From positions 11,673,661-11,737,660 of the forward strand of contig NW_020654810.1 in NCBI RefSeq assembly GCF_003589595.1: 64,000 nucleotides of DNA, written 5' to 3'. Of this stretch, positions 12,743-24,773 are shown piece after piece. Within the stretch, counting starts at the first letter, position 1; every line of letters begins with the position of its first letter. Below the pieces are notes generated by a model. The model was given only the letters and a program-made list of their open reading frames with translations, was not told the DNA's origin and made no database searches. The position numbers and the translations under genes are program-made. The DNA is from Hyposmocoma kahamanoa (Eukaryota > Arthropoda > Insecta > Lepidoptera > Cosmopterigidae).

Positions 12743-13163
12743 CGTGAAAAGAGGCTTATAGGTGACTCGGAATCAGTGGAGGCGAAGCTGCAAAGTCTTG
12801 AACACCGCAGTAAAGTTGCCTGCTTATTGGTATTTACAGGTTAACCACGGACAGTGTGCGATGGAATTACACGATTTAATTGGGGACTAGGCGCAGGCTT
12901 TGGTTCCACCCCTGTGTTGTGGATATTCTAAAGATTCGCACAAAGCGTTACGCTTCCCCATGTATATGGCGAACGCCTATGGAGTGGAATTCCCTGCCTA
13001 CAGATTTGTTCCCTGAACGTTATAACTTGGGCCTTTTCAACGCGAGAGTGAATAGGCATTATGGGGCATGCCATCCTCGACCTCATCGTCACTTTCCATC
13101 ACGTGAGGTGGAGGTCAAATGCGCACTTACATTTTATAAAACAAATATAACAAATATAATATC
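12743..13163 (+). mobile_element. LINE remnant (CR1/Jockey-like), C-terminal end of reverse transcriptase
   Basis: Two reading-frame pieces carry the conserved tail of a non-LTR reverse transcriptase: LEHRSKVACL (about 12798-12828) and then, in a shifted register, EWNSLPTDLFPERYNLGLF followed by NARVNR (about 12970-13057). This is the usual C-terminal signature of lepidopteran Jockey/CR1-group LINE proteins. Everything upstream is absent (5' truncation), and the register change shows it is dead. The 3' end has short ACAAATATA tandem repeats before family M copy 3. The fragment at 26935-27390 belongs to the same family. Confidence 0.75.
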
Positions 13164-13643
13164 AGTACAGAGTACTAAAAAAACCGACCTCAAAAGTAGG
13201 TACGTGGAATTGCATATAATTACCAAGTTTTATTGAAATCGGTTACCGGAAAGTGCGCAAACCCGGATTCATCCCTTAGTTCGCGATTATACGGGACTTG
13301 ACACAGGAGATAATAAAAATCGGTTCTCACTACTCAAAGTATATTGAGAGAAAAACGCCTTGAATTGGAGAATAGCAAAATCAACCATTAAAATAATTGT
13401 TCCTCATAATAAAATTTAGTCGCTATTTATAAAAATGAATCTTTATGCGCGAACAGCCACCCTTAAAGGTGGATGATTTTCTTCAAAATTAAATGGGACC
13501 ACTATGGAGGTACCCTCCTTCCAACAAAAAAAGAATCGTGCAAATCGGTTCGCGAATACCGGAGTTATCGCGTAACATACATTAAAAAAAAACATACAGT
13601 CGCATTGAGAACCTCCTCCTTTTTTTGAAGTCGGTTAAAAATT
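13164..13643 (-). mobile_element. family M MITE, copy 3, with internal extra segment
   Basis: The left terminus AAAAACCGACCTCAAAAG is preceded by the small palindrome AGTACAGAGTACT, which also follows the corresponding end of copy 6 and so belongs to the element. The right terminus is TTTTTTGAAGTCGGTTAAAA. It is about 480 bp against about 280 bp in copies 1 and 2. The extra roughly 170 bp lies around 13290-13455 and has no counterpart in the shorter copies. Confidence 0.75.
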
Positions 13644-16555
13644 ATTTTTTTCTTAAAAAAATTAGTTAAGTACTTTAAATCGCTCTCTGTAATATTTTCC
13701 AAACGCACGTTAGGAGTTTTACCTTCCCAGCGTCGATAGTTATTATTTCGAATATTTATTCTAGTCTGGTTATTAGTATTACTTACCGATCGAATTACAT
13801 TCAATTTTATGAGATTAATTTTCAAAGCAATTATTACGTAATTGTACGGCCACGTTGTTGATACTAGTTAAGCCATAACATTACAACCAAAATTATTCTA
13901 GAAACAGGCTGATAATACAAAATCAGGGCCGATCTTAGAGTTATAATTAACCTTGGCCAGTTTTCACATCTGCTAATTGTCGGTCCGATGGGCAAGTAGG
14001 TCGGCCAGCCCCTGCCCATTGTCAATCACTGCGTCTGCGCAACCCACCACTGTACTTCGTTGAGCTATTGTTTTGTTTTCTATAATTTAGATTTGCATCT
14101 TGTAGCCAATGACTAAGTAGTTATAATATATGGGTAAAGATTTACCTTTTTTATCACTATGGTACTGTTGTTTTCAATTTCTCAACAATTCATTTAACGG
14201 ATACTTATCGTAGTTTCTAAAATTCAACTGACAGATGTAATGACATCCTATATATCATATTATTAAAATTATGTTAACGGAAGAAGAATCCGATGAAGCC
14301 ATCTTTTTTTTAAATCTTAAATCGTACATATCCCATAACATCGCAGTTGATTTGATATTAATAGGCATCGAGAGCGCGCGCGAGCTTATGTAGGACCTCA
14401 CGAGCATGCGCGAGGAATCACGTGAATAATGTTTCCGTACATTCTAGTTGGAAGCAATACGGTTCAACGTTGCACCAACAAATATTTCAATTCTCATCTG
14501 TCATATCCAGACCATTTCCATCGAAGATGCGCTAGGAGAGAATTGACAATTTGCCATACAAATTTCAATCCTCATCTTGCCTCGCCGGTGGAAAAGCATC
14601 TGAACACCATTATTTATATTTAGATACAAGTATTTTATCCACTGCATTGTCTAACATAGCACGTGGATTCGATCAAACCGTAATTTTCTTAGTAGTAGAT
14701 TCTCTATGAATCATGTTCCAGTTCACGATACTATAAACTATATCTCTTGTCTATTTTTTATTTCAGTCAACGGCCACGTGCGGCCCTATTGTGTCAGCCC
14801 AATGACATCAATCTTTTTGGGGTTCGTTTTGAGCAACCGTTTCTAGACCGGGACCCCTTTAAATCTAGCGTTTTCACTGTCATAACACCTCACACGTGTA
14901 AGGGTGGCTTAGAATTACTTAGCCAACAAAAATTAGGCGTTAGTTAATTGTAAGTTAAAAGTGAGTTATATACAAATGGCCGCTTTCAGCGTAAACATTC
15001 CACACATGTATGCTTACAATTCTTTTAGTTACATAATGTGAACACCCACGCGCCGTCGACTTCGATTTCCAAGGTTTTTTAATTCAGATCTTTGCAATGT
15101 GCACAATCTGATAAATAATAAAACGGTCGACAAAAAATAAGGTATGTACCTAATGGGATCATTAGCCTCGCCCTGAAGTGAGCTCACTTAATGTTAAATT
15201 TATTGTCCATTTCAGTAATTACATGGCGACGTTATCCTATGATAAAAAAAACAGTTTTTGTGTTTAAAATAATTATTATGTTATGTTCATTTTCTACTTG
15301 GAGAGATGGAACTGTAACTACGTCGGTTATGGTTGAAAATTTTACGTTTTCCCGTCAAATAGTCTTGAAAATAATTTATTTTACAGGTTTATTTTTACCA
15401 AGAGTATTTGAATTGTTGATAATAATAACTTAAATATTTAATATTAGCTATATATTTTTAAAATATATAAGTTATATATTTTTTATTTTTTATTTTTAAT
15501 ATTTAATAGTAATTTTTTTTTATGATCAAGTAGGGTGCTTTTAGCGCTATGAATACAAGAAATCTAAAGTTGATTCAACTCTTTATCACCGCCACTATTG
15601 TTTCAAGACCTTTGTACGCGAGGTCGTAACTTAAATTTAGAGTAGGCTTCGTAATATTTACAGCACGCGGCAGTGTTTGGTCTAGGCATTCGATCGAATC
15701 GAGTTGACCGGGCGATTCACCTTGAGACCGCACCTCGCCTCGTATAATCCTACTATTGCAAGTGACCAGTAACGGCGTATCGACTTCAGCCAACTCACAA
15801 CTTGCTTAAACTGGACGGATGTGAACGTTTCGTACAAAGACCGGTCCGCTGTGGGTGAGCGAGTTGTGGAATGCATGGGACGGACTGAGACGGCGTGATT
15901 TGAAAGTGCGTCGGTTATCGACTTCAGAATATTTTCGGTGTCGACTTGATTGCCTTATTTGAATCGATACTTTTTCTGAGACAGTGAAATCATGTTACTA
16001 ATTTTATATTGATGCAAAATGTTATGAGTCTTATTGATGTTGTTAATTTACTATGAACGTCAGTAGTCTCTTTTTGCTGCATATTAAATACTGGACACAT
16101 CAACGATTGTGTTCTAATAAAAATTATTACCTGTAATCATACGCTGTATTTCTGTCTAAACGACGGGCAAGTCTTGTATCATTACGGTTGGCGAGTAATC
16201 AAATTATCATATTTTATGCATTAACAAACTCGCACGCGCACTCAGCGTATTGGGCAAAAAGTGGGTATTAATTTGGCTATGGAAAAAAATGTGTTACATT
16301 AAATATGACTATCATTGTTTTAGTAGGTTTGCTAAAACATGTTCACGTAACATTATATTTTTGCTGGTTTTTTAGTGATTAACGGGTAATTTATTAAGGT
16401 TTGACGTCCATGGGTACGGTGTTAAACGGTAACTATTTAATTTGAATGATTAAAAATGTAAATGTGTAAATCGAAAAATTTATTTAATATCAAGTTCCGT
16501 ACAAACTGCCGCTGATTGATTGCTGATCGCAATTGCAATGGTAGGAAATAAAATG
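13644..16555. other. long non-coding stretch without recognised features
   Basis: No gene or repeat family member is seen. Open frames of 60-86 codons at 13565-15876 carry no recognisable domain. 15436-15520 is almost pure A/T. A patch at 15580-15900 is GC-richer with stacked minus-strand frames, which I judge compositional. An ATCACGTGA E-box-like site lies near 14418. Confidence 0.5.
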
Positions 16556-16614
16556 GGTTGGTCAGAAATTTAAGCTTTATGCTCATGTGATAAAGCTTAT
16601 TATGACCAGCTCAA
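16556..16614. repeat. imperfect inverted repeat, about 22-bp arms
   Basis: TGGTCAGAAATTTAAGCTTTAT pairs with a downstream complement (AAAGCTTATTATGACCAGC) around a short TGTG-type loop, with a gap and a few mismatches. It may be a decayed miniature foldback element. It is short and the boundaries are uncertain. Confidence 0.45.
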
Positions 16615-17078
16615 GCCAATTCCGCTTATTTTAATGCTTAAATGTTTATTTAATATGTTATCAAGTTAAGCTCCAGTCCAGTACTATGTTGTGTGGTTAT
16701 TATAATTAGCTCTATTTTAGTCTATTAACTTTTAGTGATTTTGACTCGGAGCGTTGAACTCTGTGGGGTAATTGGTATCATGGACTTGTGACATTCAAAA
16801 TCATTCATATGATAGAGTGATGGTTGTTTGTCATTGAGATAAATGATTATTATAGAATGTAGATTTCGTGTGGACATTCAACTTGTGGAGAATATTATAA
16901 GTCAGAATATTTATACGCTTCTTTGATTCCTATGAGTAAAGTGATACGATTAAGATTTCATATTTCAATATATGGGAAACATGTACCTCGAAATGAATCG
17001 AAATGAATCTCAAGCAAGGTTCTATGTGATAATTACACACAATTACCTTGTTATTTATTAGGAAATGTCATACTTAAT
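16615..17078. other. AT-rich non-coding stretch
   Basis: Nothing gene-like is visible. It leads directly into the tandem array. Confidence 0.45.
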
Positions 17079-17266
17079 TTCGAATCGACAGTATTTCGAC
17101 TACTAACTCGACGGAACACTACTTCGACAAAACACATGTTCGACAGGTTACTAGTCCGACAGAACACTGTTCCGACAACACAAAGTTTCGATAGGTCACT
17201 ACACCGACAGAAAACTATTTCGACAACACATTTATTCGACAGGTCACTAATCCGACAGAACAAGAT
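17079..17266. repeat. minisatellite: 16-bp monomers in a 48-bp higher-order unit
   Basis: A TYCGACA-type hexamer core recurs every 16 bp. Monomers start at 17107, 17123, 17139, 17155, 17171, 17187, 17203, 17219, 17235 and 17251, preceded by two shortened 12-bp units. Three monomer types alternate, typified by TTCGACAACACA, TTCGACAGGTCACTA and TCCGACAGAACACT, so the true period is 48 bp, repeated three times. Because 48 is divisible by 3, the minus strand has an uninterrupted 77-codon frame (17051-17284) with a 16-residue Cys-containing period (pattern FCRxSxLSxxCxVExV). I see no evidence that this frame is expressed. Confidence 0.85.
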
Positions 17267-17777
17267 AATTATCAAAGAAAACAAATAAAATAAATATCTT
17301 GATAATTTTGAATCCTTGATACAAAGTCATAGACAATGTCGAACGTATTGTAAATTTAGATGAAGAATAATAGTTGTTGCCGTACTATGGGCGCGATATG
17401 TGAGAAGTTTTACTCAGCAAATATTGTTCGTATTGAAACTTTTACATCATGAATCAGCTTTTGATATATGTAGCAAAAATGATTATCAGCCTTCATTTAT
17501 AAAGCGTTTGTGAACATTTAACCATTTTATTAGGACCTGTGAATTATGGAAATTTAGAACGATTCTTAGTTATTAATAATTTTTGGGGAAATGTTGAAGA
17601 CCAGCTTCGATTGGCAATGTGTTTGTGAACGTGGTTTCGCCCCGATTCCTAAACGTCTATGTCAGCGACGATGATAGAATAATTGATTACCTGCGATGAG
17701 GACGAAATTTTATATAGTGAAGTTGTGCAGTTAAGTAGGTCTCTTATTTACATTTTATAGCATATAATAAAATTTTA
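17267..17777. other. AT-rich non-coding stretch
   Basis: Just after the array lies CAAGATAATTATC, a motif that also ends the dispersed repeat at 17778-17947. Nothing else is recognised. Confidence 0.45.
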
Positions 17778-17947
17778 GGAAAACGATTTGGTTTGTTATT
17801 TATTTTGGGATTGACACTTGACATATAAACACATGCGACGATATTGCTAGCGGTAGCATTTGTTGGTCCAATTAATTTTATAAACAAGAAGATTATCAGC
17901 AAGGTATATTTATCAAGATAATTATCGTGATAATTATCACTTCGAAT
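17778..17947 (+). repeat. dispersed repeat R57, uninterrupted copy
   Basis: It shares with 57011-57532 the blocks GGAAAACGATTTGGTTTGT, CGATATTGCTAGCGGTAGCA, TTAATTTTATAAA and the end TATCAAGATAATTATC..CACTTCGAA. The right end contains GATAATTATC, itself a palindrome, twice. Class unknown: the palindromic end could belong to a DNA element. It shows the pre-insertion state of the 57-kb copy. Confidence 0.65.
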
Positions 17948-17960
17948 ACCGCTTTATTTT

Positions 17961-18234
17961 AGTAGCAGTAGAGCTCTTTATTTTTACTTATTTCTGCCGC
18001 CAAGCAGTAACGTGAGCATTACTGTGTTTTGGTTTTGAAGGGTAAGGCTGGTGGTGAAATTACAGGCACGTGGGACTTGTCTACTTATGTCTCAGTGTGA
18101 CAGGCGCAGTGGCAGTGTCCCTCAGATCTTTGTGATTTAGAGTTCTGAGTCGCACAGCAACTGCAATGGACAGGCGTAGGCTTCGCTTAACACAAGTTGC
18201 ACGACTTGTCCTGTAACTTGGTATCATAAAAAAA
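17961..18234 (+). mobile_element. family A repeat, near full length
   Basis: It begins AGTAGCAGTAGAGCTC and ends TTGGTATCATAAAAAAA. About 30 bp of the 5' part (the GTGAAAGAGTTC..GCCACC block) is deleted. Internal CTGCCGCCAAGCAGTAA and CTCAGATCTTTGTGATT are intact. It sits 13 bp after R57, as the family A copy at 57 kb sits within R57. Confidence 0.85.
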
Positions 18235-18588
18235 TGTTTTATTAAAGAAAACTTGCAAGTCCTAAAACTAAACTGTAACGTGGCCGTTTTATTTATTCAA
18301 TACGCTATATTTTCTCGTTATTTATTTGAGCTCCATGCATGTCATCATGTCCATCACCGTCTCGACATTCTTACGCCTACGCAACTGAGTCCACTATCCA
18401 TTAGAAAAACCGCCCACTCAGGTGGGTTATAATATAACGCAGTATTTTGTTTCCATCGTCCCCAGACCTGACTTGGAAACCCCGATGTTTAACGTGCCGC
18501 CCCACATCAGGTCCCCGAAATAAACCGCGCTCTGTCCCAGTTTCGATATCCCCGGTTGCCTTTACTAACTACCACGGCTTTGATACCC
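18235..18588. other. non-coding stretch
   Basis: No feature is recognised. It has somewhat higher CpG content around 18440-18560. Confidence 0.4.
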
Positions 18589-18613
18589 AAGCAGAGCTTA
18601 TGTAGCTCTGCTT
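18589..18613. repeat. perfect hairpin, 10-bp arms, 5-nt loop
   Basis: AAGCAGAGCT and its exact complement flank loop TATGT. It is short and could be chance, but it resembles the other short-loop hairpins in the window. Confidence 0.55.
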
Positions 18614-18644
18614 AAAATTTTTCAATGCCATTACACAACGTTGA

Positions 18645-18731
18645 ATTAATAGTAGTCGTTTTTATATTCTATTATTAAATTATTAATATTATATATAGTT
18701 ATTAATATTATATTATTAATAGTAGTCGTTT
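18645..18731. repeat. 17-bp direct repeat around AT-rich spacer
   Basis: ATTAATAGTAGTCGTTT occurs at 18645-18661 and again at 18715-18731, with an A/T-only spacer. This looks like a local duplication of about 70 bp. Confidence 0.7.
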
Positions 18732-18829
18732 GGACATTGTGAGACATAAGAATATGTAATAGCATTTTATAAATGCGTTGAGAATTGAGAATAGTATCTC
18801 GAATGCTACACGTGTCTTCCGTCCGTCCC

Positions 18830-19051
18830 TCTGCGGGGCCCGTTATCGCTTGCCTCGCTTGACTTTGCTATATTATACAAGTGTGTCTATGTGTAGATGT
18901 ATAGTGTATCCAAATATCGGTGGGCGGGGTGAACGACCGCGAGCAGGCACCTGCAATCGCGACTGTGTTGACACAGGCAGCCGACAACATGGCGTTCTGA
19001 AGTGATAATGACTGTCGGTGCATTGTACTTAAAGTTCAGGTGTCTCAAGAG
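18830..19051 (+). promoter_or_regulatory. GC-richer patch ending in a strong splice-donor-like site (candidate untranslated exon)
   Basis: A CpG-containing patch (18830-18995) is followed by CTCAAGAG-GTAAGTAAG, which matches the donor consensus at all core positions, with GT at 19052-19053. An ATG at about 18989 opens only two or three codons before a stop, so if transcribed this would be a 5' untranslated or lncRNA exon. GTAAGT alone occurs often by chance, so transcript support is needed. Confidence 0.25.
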
Positions 19052-20399
19052 GTAAGTAAGATTGTTCTGTTTTATTTCGATTACTTCTGGTTACTTAATG
19101 TGTTTTGTATACCGCTATCACTGCATAGTATAACTGACCTACTAGACTGCAACATTGGTTTGAAGTCTTATTTACAAGTGACTCTTCAGTCTGAAGTAAA
19201 TGGAAAATATCATAGGCTTTTAAAACAATGAGGGATTATTTACGCGTATCATTTTTGCTTCCAAAACACTGTCATATAACTTCTAAAGATGAGAAAATAT
19301 TTCATTGTCGCGATTTTCATATATGTATATATATGAAAATAAAAATGTAAAAAATGTAAAAATAAATATATTTACTTCTACACATTACCCATCTTTCATA
19401 TTGCAGATTTTGTGGGTGGCTCCACAATCGCTTTATTGCGTTTTCCTGAGTATCGGGGGCACGTCCTTGCCCCGCTTCTAAAGATTGGCACATTTTTATC
19501 TTGTCACTTTGAACGTGGGCCAAAATCAGCTTGTTCTGATTGATGGGTTCCCTTGAAGGTTTGCTGACCGCTGAATTTTCTGTAGTCTAATGTTTCTGTT
19601 GCGTCATATTTTTTGGACATAATTTTTTTTTCTTTTGTTGCAGTCATTACTAAATTCTACAAAAAATGCAGAGGTTCATGTTTGTACATAAATATTGTAC
19701 TCTTTTTGATATCCTGACAATCAACATTTCGCGACGTTTTAGTCATTATCTCATGGAAATTGTAAACAACACAAATGTTACGTTAGTAACGGAGAAGTGA
19801 CTAGTTTATCCAATGAAGGTATTAGTTTAATAGTATTCCGCCGTACACACTTCACTTGAACTAATTCAATTTGTGAACTGTGTAGGTTCCCGCCGGTAAG
19901 CTATTTATTATTGAAGTTGTTGACTCCAATGATGTCTAGAAACTGTAGAACAATAATCGCCATTTAAATTTATGTAACACGAACAATTGAATGTTTCATT
20001 CGTAGATTGCACTTGGAAGACAATTAGTATGTACTTTTCAAATATAAATTAAAAGATAAAGTGGTTGACAAACTAACACACATCAGATGTAGAATTAGCC
20101 TAAAAAGGTTAGACAAGAAAGTTTACAGTAATTACAAAATTTGTCAAGAAATAGTTTCTCTGTTAATTAAGCATCCTAATGCGATATCAAACAAATTATC
20201 ATACCAAGTATCATAGAAGTACGAAATGTATTCCTAGAAAATGTTGCCATCGGAGCTGTCTACAACTTTCAGCACCCAGTAATTACTAAATCGGATCGAG
20301 TGCATCTTCAAAATGAATCGCCTACAACCAAAACACTAATAAATGAATGACCGCAATACTTTCAACCGAGACGAGAGATAATATGCTTTTGTGACACAA
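19052..20399. other. AT-rich non-coding stretch
   Basis: No gene is visible. Near 19313-19340 an 11-bp inverted repeat (ATTTTCATATA and complement) surrounds TA-rich sequence. Nothing else is recognised. Confidence 0.45.
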
Positions 20400-21260
20400 T
20401 AAATCAGCTGTGCGGAGTCGGCGAGTGGCAGCGGGTGCGGTGCAGGCGGGTGCCGCGGCTGCGGGACGCGCGCGCTCACTTGTCGACAAGCGACACTTTC
20501 CAACTTGCACGCTATAAATATTCAACGACTGGTTTGCCAGCACCCACCCGCCAGCCGCTCTCACCTTATGTTTTATCCACTGAAACACAGCTAACACTAC
20601 CAAGTATACATACCTAAATACAGTTTGGGCTCAATTTTGACGACCCACTCTCACACTCGGCCAGAAATACCGACGACTTGATGGGCCGCGCGTGCACTCG
20701 CGCCTCTGTCTACTAATCCATCACTGCACATCCGCACGGTTCGGAAAGATTCACGATTTCACTGTCACAGGCACGCGGCGGCCAACCGGCTCGCCGGAGT
20801 TACAGCATGCACCACCAAAACACGGTTCGGTAGTATCGCGGCTATCGTCAATGTGCTTGACGCGACCATCAATCTCTCGGCTCGAGGTGAAACCGCTGAG
20901 GACTGCAACAGCGGTGCGCGGGGCCGGCGCGACCTCCACGCTCGAGAGCGTGAGAGCCGAAGCTTGAACAGTAGCAGGTGTGCGGCGAGAAGTGCAGCGA
21001 TCACTACGGAGAGAGCTGTACGAGACGACGCGCGTGACTCGCCACCGCCGACTGACGAGGCGCGCCGTGACGAGCCTCGCTACACCACCACACGCGCACT
21101 CGCGCACACTCGCGCCGACCGCCTCGCCGCTCGCCGCCTGCCGCCACTGCCCCACACCACCGCACCGCCCGCCGCTATGCCGCCGCCAGCCAAACCACGC
21201 CGACACTCCTCGCTGCCTCGCCGCCGCCGGACACGCGGATCAACCGATATTTTCAAGTCT
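20400..21260. promoter_or_regulatory. large CpG-rich island (possible promoter/first-exon region)
   Basis: This is the largest CpG-dense block of the window. A TATAAATA lies at about 20514-20521, inside the GC-rich part and about where a core promoter could sit. Downstream, frames of 181 and 119 codons (plus) and 151 codons (minus) overlap between 20751 and 21398. All are Arg/Ala/Pro/Ser/Thr-rich and mutually exclusive, as GC-rich DNA with few stops would give. No domain is recognised in any. I favour a regulatory or 5' untranslated role over coding. Confidence 0.4.
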
Positions 21261-22680
21261 CATACCAAATTTGACTTTAAAATTTCACTGGCCTGTCAAA
21301 TCAAGGCAGGCCGGAGGAGCGGAATATTTACTAAAATAAGTAGTGTTTATGTTGTTGAACGAATTAGTTGTACAATGAATGGACACGACGACGTGTAGAG
21401 GCGTCGACAGCGCATGCGCTACGCACACTGCATGGGGTCTCCTATATTTGATAGACCTACAGTCTAGGTGCAGCATAGTTACGTACAAATATTACAATTG
21501 AAAATAAACTACAAAAATGAAGAATCACCTCTTGTCTAAGGCTTTAAAAACCGAAACTAATTCAGAAAGATGAAGGAAAACATGTCGGTCAGATTATTCA
21601 TATATTTGTAATATCTAGCTAGGTAGCGAACTAACTGTAGAAGCGTTAATAGAAAAACAAACTAGTGGAAGGAAGCAGGCGTGCAATCCACGCGGGAATA
21701 GAAGGTCATCGAAATGCTTTAGCCACGATGCTGCGAATTGCGCAAATAGATGTTCCAATGAACTCATTTAATAATAGCGGGCGTAGTGCGGGCGTCAGAG
21801 TACAAGCTGAGCCGCATAGTCATGTCGCTGCTCCGCTCAAGGCTCAAGGTTGCTACAATACGCTCGTCTCCGTCACCGTCACGCACACCGCTCACGAAAA
21901 ATCTGACATGGGGTCTTGAATGAGATTTTATTGCTTGTAAAGGTAATGAAAATAAATATCCGCATTATACATTGAGCCTAAATGGAATTTCACTTAAGTA
22001 ATCAACAATCAAAGATTGAGTCTGTGTTCGTGGAAATGTAGGTATTTACCTATTTTAGATACGTTTGTTGCGTACTCGTATGGTTGGTGCAAATAATTAT
22101 ATATTATGTTAGAGTTAGAAACGCGACATTGTGCAAATTCATAATATCAGTGAGAAATCTAATACTATGTTTAAAACTATATGCACATCAAAACACGAAC
22201 ACAACGCTCACACTTACGCATTTTCGTTAAAACGTGTATATAAAATCAAAAGTAAATTACAAAACTACAAATTTCAACACGATACAAGATAAGGAAAGCA
22301 AGATTGTTAATGTAGTTAGAAATAATTTTACATAAAATAATACTTATAGGTATAAAATACGTTATTTTGCTTTTGTGATGCAGCTATAGCGATGAGATTT
22401 ATCGTTTCTTATACCAACAATGTAAAGACCAACAATGGGAAGACATATTAGATGAAAACATTCAGAGTTTAATATGTTAGAAAACAATCAATAGATTAGG
22501 TTTCGATCTTTTACCGCAGAGGTCTGGTAAATGTAAAGAGGAGAGGTAAAGCATCGCGAAATTTTCTCGATTTTCTTTCGAAAATTTCTAAAAAAAAATC
22601 CTCTCGACTGTCTGAAGTTAAAGTTTTGAGGATTATGTTTTCAGAGTTTCAGGCAATTAAGATGACTTGGCGTTGACGTA
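21261..22680. other. AT-rich non-coding stretch
   Basis: No repeat or gene is recognised. An 84-codon frame at 21665-21919 (plus) lies in a mildly CpG-rich patch and has no known domain. Confidence 0.45.
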
Positions 22681-22881
22681 CATAACAACACGGAGTCTGT
22701 TCATACGAGGTGGTCGCCCGACAACCAACCCAACTTCCGCCGGCGGCGCCCGGATCACTGCCAGATACACTTAGCGAGAAAAGTCAACCGAGAAAGCTTA
22801 ACATTGTGTATTTGGGTGCTCTTTAGAGCTCTAATACGTACGTTGACTAATTTGTATGCTATTGAGATTTCACGAGATAAG
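22681..22881 (+). promoter_or_regulatory. small GC island followed by a splice-donor-like site
   Basis: A CpG-rich core (CGCCGGCGGCGCCCGG, about 22738-22753) is followed 130 bp later by GATAAG-GTAAGTAAT with GT at 22882-22883. The arrangement parallels the patch at 18830-19051. It could be an alternative first exon of an unseen gene, or chance. Confidence 0.22.
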
Positions 22882-24773
22882 GTAAGTAATTATGAAGTAT
22901 AATACCCTGTAGTCAATGAATTTTTGAAAGGACAGCAATAGGAAAAAGAAAGACTATTCTAAAATATGATTCGAATTATTTATCATTCTAACTTTTACTT
23001 CTACAATATTCGGAAAGATACCAAAACAAATATTTTTCCACTTTTTCGAATATGTTAACAAAACATGGATAAAAAAACAGACATAAAACGTCAGACGAAA
23101 TACATGCAAAACTTTCGGGATGCGCGAGCGCAATGCCTGAAATTCCAAGTCATTTGATTAGCCAGAGCAGCGACAGCTTGGCAGCGATGAAAAATGTTTT
23201 TCGCCTTTACCCAGCAAATACCCGCTTGCAATGATGTCTACTCACAAAGATTCAAACTGTATTCTCAAAATAACGAGAGTTTCATTTTTCTTTATCGTTT
23301 GGTAACGTGGACCCAACTGTTTTTTTTTTCTTGTACACGCTGCAAACATTTCCCAGCCATAAAAGGAAGCAGAATGGTGTAGCCCAGTCACTCCTCACGT
23401 TAATGTTCAATCGTTCCATTGAATAGCTACCTACTGTCCAGATGACTTATAGGCGTGCTCTCTCTCTTTGTACAACTCTTTGTACAACTTGCCGACTCTA
23501 CAAAAGCCTTCTGATTGGTACTGAGGCGACCCTACGGACAATGCGACATAAACGTTTAGATATTGTGTTCAACGTCGAACGAAGATTTTCGCATTTAGTG
23601 AGCGCATAAACTTTGCAACAAATAGTCGTAACAGTAATACAAACAAGCAATAAGTGGAGAACTTGGAAGTACGTAAAATGACAGTAAGTTTTCACACTAT
23701 TGTTGTGACGATTATCACTTTAAAATGTTTACGTATACCGGCCACACGCTTTATGCCTTTGGTTCTTGGTGTTAGAGTATTTTATCAAAATTGAAAAACA
23801 CATCAGTTGCAAGTTCTTTCGTTTCAAAACATTAAGATTTGGATCATTGACCCGTCATCGATGAAACTTTTCGTGTACCTGCTCATTAGCCACCTTTTTG
23901 GGCCTGAGTCACAATATAATTTGATATCGGTGTGTTCGTTGGACCTAAATTAAAATAACAAGAGGCACTCGAACACGACTTTATGGTTTCATGTTGATGT
24001 ACCTTTATATGGCAAAATTTGATAATATAATAAAAGATGAAATTAAAAATTATATTGACATCATACAAACTTGAATCGCACTATATAATAATCGCTTTAT
24101 AACTTGCAAACTTATTTGAATTAATATTCAACTACTATAATCACAAGTATAATTCAACGAAAGTGTACTTGAATTTAAAAAAAAAAAAGGTTTATAATGA
24201 AAGACTACACAGTCAACGTAATAACAGCGGAAATCGGTGACAATATTCAAATATATTGACAGTAACATTTAAAAAACCGATTAAATGTATAAAAGCCGAT
24301 ATTACTAGCTAGTTTAGTATCGTAATTATTCAGTGACTTATGGTTACAACATTCTCAAACATTCTTGATACCATAGTAAATCTTCTTTGTATGTTATGTT
24401 CGTTTGTTTAAATTATAGGTTATTGCACATTTAGATATTTTTTTAAGATATTGAAGCACCGAGACGCTGGCAGAATGACAATTACTACAAGGTTGTCATT
24501 GCTGACACTTCTTGTCTCGTCATCACTTCAACCTTTGAGGATATATGTGCGTAACTTCCAGCCAGCCGCTTGAATGTTTTTATTCCATTCGTCGACAGCT
24601 TTTCGTGCCATATTGCCAATTAGCAACTAAAGGTCGTGTCCAGTCTAACTAACAAGTTAACAGGCACCCTTTGCGCCAGAAACACTAAATACAGTGGCGT
24701 TCTATTGTACGACTTATTACAAGGTAAGAAAGATTAGAATTGTGTGAACATTAAATAATAAATTGTTAGCTTA
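22882..24773. other. AT-rich non-coding stretch
   Basis: No gene is seen. A short tandem duplication of CTCTTTGTACAA occurs at 23463-23486. Open frames here are 60-65 codons without recognisable domains. A donor-like TACAAG-GTAAGAAAG occurs at 24724. Confidence 0.45.

Noticed and set aside
13144..13163. Independent short tandem repeat
   Set aside because: Two ACAAATATA units fit the 3' tail of the LINE fragment that ends here.
12880..13236. 118-codon plus frame as a host gene
   Set aside because: The WNSLPTDLFPERYN block is a LINE reverse-transcriptase tail and the last part reads into family M copy 3.
17051..17284. Cys-rich repeat protein gene on the minus strand
   Set aside because: The open frame follows from the 48-bp period of the minisatellite. 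No promoter, splice or conservation evidence is available.
20853..21398. 181-codon plus-strand frame in the CpG island, a possible protein
   Set aside because: Frames of 119 codons (plus) and 151 codons (minus) overlap it, the composition is Arg/Ala/Pro/Thr-rich and no domain is recognisable. Low stop density follows from GC content.
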